From Candidatus Omnitrophota bacterium (GTDB lineage Bacteria > Omnitrophota > Gorgyraeia > Zapsychrales > Fredricksoniimonadaceae), in NCBI GenBank assembly GCA_016789035.1, contig JAEUSC010000216.1:1-8378 (forward strand): a DNA stretch of 8,378 nt, in the 5' to 3' direction. The first letter of the stretch is position 1, and each line of letters begins with the position of its first letter. Positions 1 through 6,115 of the stretch are shown here, one piece after another. The position numbers were made by a program, and so were the translations under genes. The notes below the pieces were generated by a model, which was not told the origin of the DNA, ran no database searches, and saw only the letters and a list, made by a program, of their open reading frames with translations.

Positions 1-1016
1 GGGATGATATCCGCGTCATTTCAGCAACGTATTTGACGTTCGATGGGCAAAGACACGTGATCCATATTGGGACGTCCCAGCGTCATGTGACGGTGCTTTT
101 GGATCGGCTTGCGCATTTTATGGCCATTGGTGTCCCTCTGATCCTTTTGCTGACAAGCTTTGTCGGCCTTTTTTTAGTGAACCGTATTTTGAGCCCCATT
201 GAGCAAATTGCTAAAACGGCCAGCCAGATTACGCATGAAGATCTTTCATCGCGTGTTAAGTCCAGGCACCTGGATTCTGAAGTGAAGTATCTCGTGGATT
301 CGTTTAATGACATGATCACGCGTTTGGAAAGATCGTTCCGGCACATCAATGATTTTTCCTCTCATGTGGCCCATGAATTGAAAACACCCCTGGCCATTAT
401 TAAGGGTGAATCGGAGGTCATTTTAAGTCGCGAAAGGACGAACGAGGAATATAAGACGGCCATCGGCATTACGCTTGAGGAGGCCAACCGCATGCGTACG
501 ACGGTCGAGGATTTGTTGTTGCTGGCAAAGCTGGATTATCAACCGGAAATTTTCAGGTTTGAGTTTTTTGACTTTACTGATTTCTTTTTTGAAATTTGCG
601 AACAGGCGCGTCTTTTGGCAGCAAAACGAAACATTGATGTTAATGTGTCTATGCCTGAAAAGAAGGTTTATTTGAACGGTGACAAGCTGCATTTGAGGAG
701 ACTGTTTTTTAATTTGATCGACAACGCCTTAAAATTTACGCCGGCACCGGGGCAAATCACCTTAAGTTTTGTCTGCCAGGAAAAATATATTACGGCAACC
801 GTTTCTGATTCAGGGATTGGGATTCCAGAAGAAAATCTTTCCCGGATTTTTGAGCGGTTCTATCATGCCGATCACCGAACTCAGGCCGATGCCAACGCCA
901 GCAGCGGGTTGGGTCTGTCTATTGTGCAGTCCATCGTAAAAATCCACAACGGCACCATCCGTGTGACCAGCAAAGTCCGTAAGGGGACGACCTTCCAGAT
1001 CATTCTTCCTATCTAA
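1..1016 (+). CDS. Membrane sensor histidine kinase, 5' end outside the window
   Basis: This is a two-component sensor kinase that would autophosphorylate on histidine and pass the phosphate to a response regulator. The frame is open from position 3 with no stop, so the true start and most of the sensor region lie upstream; the TTG at 33 is not credible as a start. Counting residues from position 3, there is a short periplasmic tail, a transmembrane helix (about 39-63), a HAMP linker (about 64-115), and a HisKA domain with the H-box HVAHELKTP and phospho-acceptor H124. The HATPase domain follows, with N-box NLIDNALK (237-244), G1 DSGIGIP (269-275), F-box RIFERFYHAD (281-290) and G2 GLGLSIV (302-308). 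All catalytic boxes are intact. The architecture resembles CusS/heavy-metal-type sensor kinases, but the stimulus cannot be told. Its cognate regulator is probably upstream, as is usual in that family; the receiver at 1854 is an alternative partner. Confidence 0.93.
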   Translation, partial: DDIRVISATYLTFDGQRHVIHIGTSQRHVTVLLDRLAHFMAIGVPLILLLTSFVGLFLVNRILSPIEQIAKTASQITHEDLSSRVKSRHLDSEVKYLVDSFNDMITRLERSFRHINDFSSHVAHELKTPLAIIKGESEVILSRERTNEEYKTAIGITLEEANRMRTTVEDLLLLAKLDYQPEIFRFEFFDFTDFFFEICEQARLLAAKRNIDVNVSMPEKKVYLNGDKLHLRRLFFNLIDNALKFTPAPGQITLSFVCQEKYITATVSDSGIGIPEENLSRIFERFYHADHRTQADANASSGLGLSIVQSIVKIHNGTIRVTSKVRKGTTFQIILPI

Positions 1017-1034
1017 TTCTGTTTCAATGCTATC

Positions 1035-1073
1035 CATTCACCGAATGAAAATTTTTTAATTGTTTATTCATTC
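1035..1073 (+). repeat. Overlapping inverted repeats after the kinase gene, possible weak terminator
   Basis: CATTC (1035-1039) can pair with GAATG (1043-1047) across a 3-base loop, with a run of six T at 1052-1057. Alternatively GAATGAA (1043-1049) can pair with TTCATTC (1067-1073) across 17 AT-rich bases. The two pairings exclude each other. The first has only a 5-bp stem, and four A bases separate it from the T run, so it is a poor terminator. A protein-binding operator or chance in AT-rich DNA are equally possible. Confidence 0.25.
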
Positions 1074-1089
1074 TGCGTTCATTGGATAT

Positions 1090-1119
1090 TTGGTATTTTT
1101 CACCAGTAAGAAATAAAGT
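1090..1119 (+). promoter_or_regulatory. Weak candidate sigma-70 promoter upstream of the 1187 gene
   Basis: TTGGTA (1090-1095) and TAAAGT (1114-1119) are separated by 18 bases, and each matches the -35 or -10 consensus at four of six positions. A second -10-like box, TATTAT (1127-1132), lacks a good -35 partner. The AT-rich stretch between 1017 and 1175 is the natural place for a promoter of the 1187 gene, but this particular assignment is weak. Confidence 0.2.
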
Positions 1120-1175
1120 TCTTCAGTATTATCTGCACAGAATCGCTGACCATTTGCCCATTAAAGGATGTTTTT

Positions 1176-1182
1176 AAGGAGG
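1176..1182 (+). promoter_or_regulatory. Strong Shine-Dalgarno AAGGAGG deciding the start of the 1187 gene
   Basis: AAGGAGG ends 4 bases before ATG 1187 and 10 bases before ATG 1193, so either could be used. No comparable site precedes the internal ATG at 1301, although that codon would give a more conventional signal peptide. The ribosome-binding site therefore favours the long form. Confidence 0.6.
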
Positions 1183-1186
1183 TTTT

Positions 1187-1777
1187 ATGAGGATGTTTTC
1201 GCCGCACATTTTCACCCGCTTAAGACAAAATGCTCAGGCGCTCAGTTATTCTGATGGTTCCACTTTCCTGAAAAATATTCAACAGCCCCGAAATCCCATT
1301 ATGAAATCTATTCCTAAGAAATCTGCCCGGATCTCCTGGACCCTGTTAATCGCAGGTATTCTTTTGATCAATTTTAATCCTGTCACTTATGCGTTGGATA
1401 CTGACGATGAAATTCAGAGCATTGAGGAAATGTCTCAAAATGTTGACAGTGAATCCAAGAAGCTGGGAGGAATGAAACTCGTTGCCGATCACTTAAAGGG
1501 AAGCTTTAAGATTGATGATCATATTATTGATGTTGTCCGCGACCAGGAAGTGGAATATGGCGAAATGTTTACGGTTTTTGCCATGGCAGAGCGTATGCCT
1601 GGTGGAGTCAACGAAGATAATGTCACAAAAGTCATCGATATCCAGAAAGGCCGTTTAACACAAAAGTCATGGCAGGAGGTGGCGGGCGTGGTGGGTGTGG
1701 AAATGGATGTCGTGACACGGCGGGCCAGAGAATTGATCGCGCAATTTCTCAAGACGGTTGATGGCAGAGTCAGTTAA
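1187..1777 (+). CDS. Exported or membrane-anchored protein of unknown function
   Basis: I do not recognise this 196-residue protein. A hydrophobic segment (about 50-64) follows a basic stretch (K40-R48). A plausible signal-peptidase site lies after T67-Y68-A69, so the mature part would be exported. The first 38 residues are an unusually long leader; starting at M39 (position 1301) would give a textbook signal peptide and 158 residues, but only 1187/1193 has a Shine-Dalgarno sequence. The mature part is acidic, then contains a helical block: YGEMFTVFAMAERM (124-137), then SWQEVAGVVGVEMDVV (161-176). From memory this looks like small secreted proteins with repeated helices of the type 'YGE...hydrophobic...GWGEIA...GV'. 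That likeness is a loose impression and gives no function. The gene lies 76 bases before the receiver gene with no obvious terminator between them, so co-transcription is possible. Confidence 0.75.
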   Translation: MRMFSPHIFTRLRQNAQALSYSDGSTFLKNIQQPRNPIMKSIPKKSARISWTLLIAGILLINFNPVTYALDTDDEIQSIEEMSQNVDSESKKLGGMKLVADHLKGSFKIDDHIIDVVRDQEVEYGEMFTVFAMAERMPGGVNEDNVTKVIDIQKGRLTQKSWQEVAGVVGVEMDVVTRRARELIAQFLKTVDGRVS

Positions 1778-1842
1778 ATGTCAGCCGATCGCCCGGTTTA
1801 GGAAGGGTTGTCTGTATAACCGTCATTTATAAAAAAATTATG

Positions 1843-1847
1843 GGAGG
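1843..1847 (+). promoter_or_regulatory. Shine-Dalgarno GGAGG of the receiver gene
   Basis: GGAGG lies 6 bases before ATG 1854, inside a G-rich run (1842-1850). It is near ideal and fixes the start of the receiver protein, whose first strand begins immediately after the ATG. Confidence 0.7.
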
Positions 1848-1853
1848 TGGGCT

Positions 1854-2204
1854 ATGAGAAAGATATTAATTATTGATGATGAAGACCGCATAAGGGATAT
1901 TTATTGCCGCTTGTTTGTTCAGGCAGGAATCGTTGTCCGCCGGGCAAAAAATGCGGTAGAGGCCACGAACATGATGATCCGTGAGGACATGGACTTGATT
2001 TTATTGGACCTAAAGATGTCTGTTGTTGACGGTCGCACGATGTTTGATGTGATTCGCGAGTATAATCCCTCCCAAAAGGTTATTGTCAGCAGTGTCTATC
2101 CTGTTGAAAAGCAGCGCGAACTTATTCCTTCGGCCGTAGATTATTACGATAAATCGGAAGGGCCGGTCAAGCTGCTGGAAAAAGTTGTCAATACGTTGAT
2201 TTAA
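1854..2204 (+). CDS. Stand-alone response-regulator receiver domain (CheY/Spo0F-like)
   Basis: The 116-residue protein is one receiver domain with no output domain, the length expected for CheY- or Spo0F-type single-domain regulators. The active-site set is complete: acidic pair D8/D9, phospho-acceptor D52 in the LILLDLKMS strand, the switch hydroxyl S80 in VIVSSVYP, and lysine K100. It should accept phosphate from a histidine kinase and act by protein contact or in a phosphorelay. One deviation is that K100 is followed by Ser-Glu-Gly instead of the usual cis-proline (KP). This is seen in some divergent receivers and may alter the beta5-alpha5 surface. The gene follows the unknown exported protein by 76 bases. 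The kinase at 1-1016 is a possible partner by proximity only. No terminator is visible directly after the stop; the first is at 2475. Confidence 0.92.
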   Translation: MRKILIIDDEDRIRDIYCRLFVQAGIVVRRAKNAVEATNMMIREDMDLILLDLKMSVVDGRTMFDVIREYNPSQKVIVSSVYPVEKQRELIPSAVDYYDKSEGPVKLLEKVVNTLI

Positions 2205-2474
2205 GCGCATTCCAATCATATATCCTGTGTTTCGTGCCGACTTGCTTCTTTAAGGAAAAATTCTTCATTACAACCGATGAACTTCTGGACATGCTACGTT
2301 CAAATTGTTAGTATATCCAAAGTCATTTGGTGTTCGATGGCTGATTCGAGATGAGTACAGGCTGAAGTTAAATTCAACTGTTTGGTCAGCACGTCCTGCC
2401 CTTTAATTACGTAAAAATTGATATGATTTTGTGCGATTCGTTTCATAATGTTGACTCAATTTGTGGTTTATCAG
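2205..2474 (+). other. Non-coding gap before the ExbB operon
   Basis: No convincing gene is visible here. Short ATG frames exist, such as a 25-codon one at 2277, but they lack a well-placed Shine-Dalgarno sequence. One possible structured element is GCTGAAGTT (2361-2369), which can fold onto AACT (2376-2379) and TCAGC (2386-2390) with a 6-base one-sided bulge. CAGG (2358-2361) and CCTG (2395-2398) flank it. Promoter-like boxes TTGATA (2418-2423) and CATAAT (2444-2449) are 20 bases apart, which is too wide for a standard promoter. The gap probably holds the operon's control region. Confidence 0.4.
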
Positions 2475-2518
2475 CCCTGCGTACGTCTGTCTTCTAAACA
2501 GATTTCGCAGGGTTTTTT
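2475..2518 (+). terminator. Intrinsic terminator or attenuator upstream of exbB
   Basis: CCCTGCG (2475-2481) pairs with CGCAGGG (2506-2512). An upper stem TCTGT (2486-2490) pairs with ACAGA (2498-2502) around a 7-base loop. The lower stem is followed directly by six T (2513-2518). This is a clear rho-independent terminator shape on the + strand. It lies 271 bases after the receiver gene but only 27 bases before the exbB Shine-Dalgarno sequence. It either isolates the ExbB operon from upstream transcription or acts as a leader attenuator within it. Confidence 0.8.
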
Positions 2519-2545
2519 ATTGACCAGTTTGATAATGACTGAACT

Positions 2546-2552
2546 AAAGGAG
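2546..2552 (+). promoter_or_regulatory. Shine-Dalgarno AAAGGAG deciding the exbB start
   Basis: AAAGGAG ends 6 bases before ATG 2559, which opens a typical signal peptide. The in-frame ATG at 2553 directly abuts the site and is too close. The longer frame from ATG 2448 would translate through the terminator hairpin and has no ribosome-binding site. Confidence 0.75.
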
Positions 2553-2558
2553 ATGATC

Positions 2559-3317
2559 ATGAAGGTTAAGGCAACCGTCACGATGTTGATGTTTGGGGGA
2601 TTGTTAGTGTGTGTGCTTTCTTCGTGGGCGGTCGCAGCGCCGGCCAGTCCCTCGCCAGTGGCGGGTGTGATTCCAGCGGCACCGGGAAATCCAACAACCA
2701 CGCTTTGGCAATTATTAAAAAGCGGCGGTTGGTCAATGCTGGTTTTGGCCTTGCTCTCTTTGGTTGCGCTGGCCATTATTGTTTATGACCTCATGTCGCT
2801 CAAACCTGATGTAAAAACCCCCCAAAGATTTTTTGAAGATTTAGTTGAGAAGCTGGAATCAGGAGACGTCAAAGGGGCTCAGCAGTTGTGCCGCCGTTCG
2901 GATAATATTCTTTCGAACGTGGCCATTGCGGGGTTGGAACGTATCCCAAAAGGACGAGTCATTGTCCGTGAAGCGATGGAAAACACGGCACGCAAAGAGG
3001 TCAGCAAGTTGTGGCAGAATGTCGCCTATCTCGGAGACATTGCAACCATTGCTCCATTGATGGGGTTGTTGGGTACGGTTTTAGGGATGATTCAGGCCTT
3101 CAATGTGATTTCTTTTGCCGGGGCGAGTCTTAAACCCATCATGCTCGTTGGCGGTATTTCTAAGGCGCTAGTGACTACGGCGGCCGGTCTGGTGATCGCG
3201 GTTCCTGTTTTGTCCGTTTATTCTTATTTCCGGGGGATCGTTCAAGAAATCTCCAACCGTACGGAAATGTACTGTACGGATGTGATGAAACTCATCGAAG
3301 AAAGCGCCAAACATTAA
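2559..3317 (+). CDS. exbB: ExbB/TolQ/MotA-family proton-channel protein
   Basis: This 252-residue inner-membrane motor subunit would form the pentameric ExbB ring around the ExbD helix and conduct protons to drive a TonB-type partner. The start at 2559 is chosen from the AAAGGAG site; the frame is open back to 2448 but that leader is not credible. A signal peptide (residues 1-27, AVA before APAS) and a Pro/Ala-rich spacer precede the first core transmembrane helix (about 58-77). A cytoplasmic helical domain follows (about 85-155), then the two conserved pore helices: IATIAPLMGLLGTVLGM (161-177) and a segment at 198-224 including GGISKALVTTAAGL. These are the family's signature motifs. The cleavable leader before TM1 is an extension absent from E. 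coli ExbB but met in other lineages. It is the first gene of a four-gene operon; exbD starts 22 bases after the stop. ExbB, TolQ or another MotA-like subtype cannot be separated by eye, but the partner genes favour ExbB. Confidence 0.93.
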   Translation: MKVKATVTMLMFGGLLVCVLSSWAVAAPASPSPVAGVIPAAPGNPTTTLWQLLKSGGWSMLVLALLSLVALAIIVYDLMSLKPDVKTPQRFFEDLVEKLESGDVKGAQQLCRRSDNILSNVAIAGLERIPKGRVIVREAMENTARKEVSKLWQNVAYLGDIATIAPLMGLLGTVLGMIQAFNVISFAGASLKPIMLVGGISKALVTTAAGLVIAVPVLSVYSYFRGIVQEISNRTEMYCTDVMKLIEESAKH

Positions 3318-3339
3318 TTGAACAATCAAAGGAAATCCT

Positions 3340-3756
3340 ATGTCACGATTCGATCCTCCTAATGTTTATGACCGCCCCCACATTCAGCTCATTCCGCTGA
3401 TTGACATTTTATTTTTCGCTTTGGTTTTTTTTATGATTTTAAGCGTCTACTATCATGCGGAATCTCAGATTGACATCAATGTTCCTAAGTCTTCGCAGAC
3501 GTCGGACCCCCAGCGTTCGCCCACTGCGGTCGTTATTAATGTGAACACAAACGGGGAGTTCATCGTCAATAACCAGACGTATAACGCCAAAGGCCTTGAA
3601 GATTTGCTAAGAAAGCTCACATTACTCACCCCGAACCAGGCCGTCATTATACGGGCCGATGAAAAAACATATCATCACTTTATCATTCAAGCGCTGGACA
3701 TTTGCGCCCGCAGCAATATCAACGACATCTCTTTTGCGACGGCCGGGGGAAAATAA
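3340..3756 (+). CDS. exbD: ExbD/TolR-family motor subunit
   Basis: The 138-residue length is typical of ExbD/TolR. A short cytoplasmic N-terminus (1-15) leads to one transmembrane helix (about 16-37) carrying the essential proton-carrying aspartate, D22, in the LIPLIDILFFALVFFMI stretch. A periplasmic domain follows (about 60-135) with the usual strand pattern, VVINVNTNGEFIVN then an AVIIRADEKT strand, ending in a helix and a final strand. ExbD helices sit inside the ExbB pentamer, and protonation of this Asp drives the motor. AAAGGA (3328-3333) lies 6 bases before the ATG. The stop is one base from the ATG of the TPR gene, so translation is probably coupled. Only one ExbD copy is present and no separate TolA, TolB or Pal gene is seen, so a standard Tol-Pal cluster is unlikely. 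Confidence 0.95.
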   Translation: MSRFDPPNVYDRPHIQLIPLIDILFFALVFFMILSVYYHAESQIDINVPKSSQTSDPQRSPTAVVINVNTNGEFIVNNQTYNAKGLEDLLRKLTLLTPNQAVIIRADEKTYHHFIIQALDICARSNINDISFATAGGK

Positions 3757-3757
3757 T

Positions 3758-6115
3758 ATGCGCGGTTCCCTATTGAAAATCATGGGTGTGATCGTATGTG
3801 GATTGATCGTGATTGGTATTGTTTTTTCGAACGACTCCTGGGCCCAGCAGCTTTTGACCAATGACAGCGAGAAGATTGATTTTGCCCAGGGCCTTTTAAG
3901 CCAAGGACAGTACACTTTGGCGGTGGCACAGTTCGATGAATTCATCGGGCAGTTTCCTTCCAGTCCATTTGTGCCCGATGCCTACTTGGGGGCGGGTGAA
4001 GCGCGGTTTTTCATGAAAGAGTATGACAAGGCCGTCGAGAGCTTTGAGAAATACATTGCCCAGTTTCCTCAGGGGAAAGACAAGGGGACCGCTCAAGTCC
4101 GTCTGGGCCAGATTCAGTACATTAAGGGTAGTTATGAGGCCGCCCTTAAATCATTTAACGAAACAAATGCGGAGAGTTTGTCGCCGCAATTTAAGCAGAC
4201 GCTTTATTTTTTTAAGGGACAAATTTTTGCCACGCAAAACAACCGCGATGAGGCCATCGCCAACTTGAAATCGGCGGCAGAAGCGGTCGATGCCAGCTTT
4301 TACACGGCCCAGGCCTATCTTAAGTGGGGGGCGCTGATTGTTGAGGCCGATCCTGCCGGTGCCCTGGAGAAGTATGCCAAGGCCTGGGAAAAGGCGGATA
4401 ACGACGATCTTAAAGCCGATATCACATTACGGCAGGGAGAAGCGTACTATTTGCAGAAGGAGTATGATCAGGCGGCCACGATTTTTACCCAGACCATGAA
4501 TCAAAACGCGGGAAAACCGGTTATGGTAGATGCCATGGCGAACTTATATACAGTCCTCGTGGCACAAAAGCGTTTTGATGTTTTGATCACCAATTTTAAT
4601 CAACAGTTAAAGGGGGCGGTGGATAAGTCGGAGTACTTTAATGTTTATCTTTTGGCTGCCAAGGCCTTTGCCGGATCAGGAAATGTCGATGGGGCTTTGA
4701 CCATGCTGGAGCAGATTGCGGCTTTAAATGGGATCAGTCCCCAGCAAAAGGCGGATGTGATTCTGCAGAAGGCTCGTATTCTTTTTGATGCGGGAAAATT
4801 TGCGGACTTACCTGCGTTTGTAGACGAGAAGGTTGCCCTGGCCCCGGAGGTCAAGTCAGCGTTGGTGCTTTTAAAGGCCAAAGCTTACTTGAATCTGAAA
4901 GATTATGATAAAGCGTGGGCCACTTATGATGCGATCACCAAGGAGCTTCCCCAGGAACTAGCTGCCACGCAGGCGCTCTGCGGGATGGCGTATGCCCGTT
5001 ACGGACAGGAAAAATTTGAGGAAGCGGCGGGAATTTTTTTGGATTGTTTTAATAAATCTACCGAGGGGGCCTTGCGCCAGGAGGCCCTGTTTAACGCTTT
5101 TTCCACTTATAAGAAGGCCGGCAACGACGATAAAATCATAGAGACCGGACAGCAGTATCTATCGCTCACTCCGGGCGGCAGTCAGAAATCTCAGGTGGCC
5201 ATTTCTTTGTCGGGAATTTATATCAAGCGCCAGCAATTTGATAAAGCCCAGGAAGTTTTACAGCCGTTTGCCAATGATTCTGATGAGACGACACGACGCA
5301 ACATCTCTTTTCAAATGGCGTATATTCTGCAGTCGTCAGGAAAGATGGATGAGGCCTTGAGTTCCTACCAGACATTTATTTCCGATGGAAAGAATGATCG
5401 CCTGACATATCTTGCCCTTAAAAACAGTTGTATGGTTTATCTGCAAAAAAAGGAAGAAGACAAGGCTGCCGAGCTGATGAACAAAGTCATCAGCGATTTT
5501 GCCAATGACAATGATTTTTCATTAAAGACTTATTTGTGGCTTGCCGAATATTGGCAGACAAAGAATGACGCGCAGAAAATGCTTGATGTTATGGCTGTCG
5601 CGGAAAAAAAATACGCCCAGGACCCCGAAGCTTTTCAGATCAGTTTTTTCAAAGGGCAGGCTTACCGGATGCAGGAAAACTGCAAGTCCGCCTTCGAAAA
5701 TTATGATGTCGTTATAAGCGCCAAGGATTCGATTTATAAGGGCAGGGCGCGTTTGGGCAAAGGGATCTGCTCGACTGGGTTGGGAGATTATGCCGGGGCT
5801 GCCAAAGAATTGGAACAGGCGATTGTCGACAGTCCGAATGATATTTTTGTGGCCATGCGCGCGCGCTTTGCCCTGGCCCGCAACGCGGAACTGATGAAGA
5901 ATTTTGACCTGGCGGTGAAATTGTATTTGGTGGTCGATGTATTGTACAACGATCCTGAATTTGCTCCGAAATCTTTGTTGCGTGCCGCTGTAATTTTAGA
6001 AGAGCAACTGAATAATAAAACCGAAGCGATGAATGCTTATAACAAAATCGTTCAGGTGTATCCTAATAGTCCGGAAGCGCAAAGCGCTCGGGAAAAAATC
6101 GGTCAGCCTAAGTGA
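3758..6115 (+). CDS. Large exported TPR-repeat protein of the ExbB/ExbD operon
   Basis: This 785-residue protein has a signal peptide (1-29, cleavage likely after S27-W28-A29) followed by tetratricopeptide-type helix pairs along nearly its whole length. Clear units include QGQYTLAVAQFDEFIGQFP (about 49-67), KEYDKAVESFEKYIAQFP (about 87-104) and KTEAMNAYNKIVQVYP near the C-terminus; the middle repeats are more diverged. I see no other domain. The start at 3758 gives the signal peptide, has a G-rich site (3744-3750) and sits one base after exbD. The open frame to 3659 only overlaps exbD. TPR solenoids bind proteins. From its export and its place between the motor and the TonB-like gene, it is inferred to be a periplasmic scaffold, in the way TPR partners accompany some TonB systems and CpoB/YbgF accompanies Tol. 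Its size, far above YbgF (about 260 residues), is notable. The last 4 bases overlap the next gene. Confidence 0.88.
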   Translation: MRGSLLKIMGVIVCGLIVIGIVFSNDSWAQQLLTNDSEKIDFAQGLLSQGQYTLAVAQFDEFIGQFPSSPFVPDAYLGAGEARFFMKEYDKAVESFEKYIAQFPQGKDKGTAQVRLGQIQYIKGSYEAALKSFNETNAESLSPQFKQTLYFFKGQIFATQNNRDEAIANLKSAAEAVDASFYTAQAYLKWGALIVEADPAGALEKYAKAWEKADNDDLKADITLRQGEAYYLQKEYDQAATIFTQTMNQNAGKPVMVDAMANLYTVLVAQKRFDVLITNFNQQLKGAVDKSEYFNVYLLAAKAFAGSGNVDGALTMLEQIAALNGISPQQKADVILQKARILFDAGKFADLPAFVDEKVALAPEVKSALVLLKAKAYLNLKDYDKAWATYDAITKELPQELAATQALCGMAYARYGQEKFEEAAGIFLDCFNKSTEGALRQEALFNAFSTYKKAGNDDKIIETGQQYLSLTPGGSQKSQVAISLSGIYIKRQQFDKAQEVLQPFANDSDETTRRNISFQMAYILQSSGKMDEALSSYQTFISDGKNDRLTYLALKNSCMVYLQKKEEDKAAELMNKVISDFANDNDFSLKTYLWLAEYWQTKNDAQKMLDVMAVAEKKYAQDPEAFQISFFKGQAYRMQENCKSAFENYDVVISAKDSIYKGRARLGKGICSTGLGDYAGAAKELEQAIVDSPNDIFVAMRARFALARNAELMKNFDLAVKLYLVVDVLYNDPEFAPKSLLRAAVILEEQLNNKTEAMNAYNKIVQVYPNSPEAQSAREKIGQPK

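Noticed and set aside
2277..2354. 25-codon frame in the gap before exbB
   Set aside because: The nearest AAGGA is about 20 bases upstream and the peptide shows no recognisable feature.
2418..2449. TTGATA/CATAAT promoter
   Set aside because: The 20-base spacer is outside the normal 16-18 range, so I did not list it as a separate promoter.
2530..2544. Fur-box-like TGATAATGA before exbB
   Set aside because: Only one half-site matches. The second half matches the ATTATCA arm at 2 of 7 positions, so iron control is not supported.
2448..2558. Upstream extension of exbB from ATG 2448
   Set aside because: It would be translated through the terminator hairpin, has no Shine-Dalgarno sequence, and places 37 residues before a normal signal peptide that has its own AAAGGAG site.
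2559..3756. Tol-Pal (TolQ/TolR) assignment
   Set aside because: No TolA, TolB or Pal gene is seen, and the partner protein carries a TonB-type anchor with a VWA domain. ExbB/ExbD is the better label, though the families grade into each other.
3659..3757. Upstream extension of the TPR gene from ATG 3659
   Set aside because: It lies inside exbD in another frame and would hide the signal peptide that starts at 3758.
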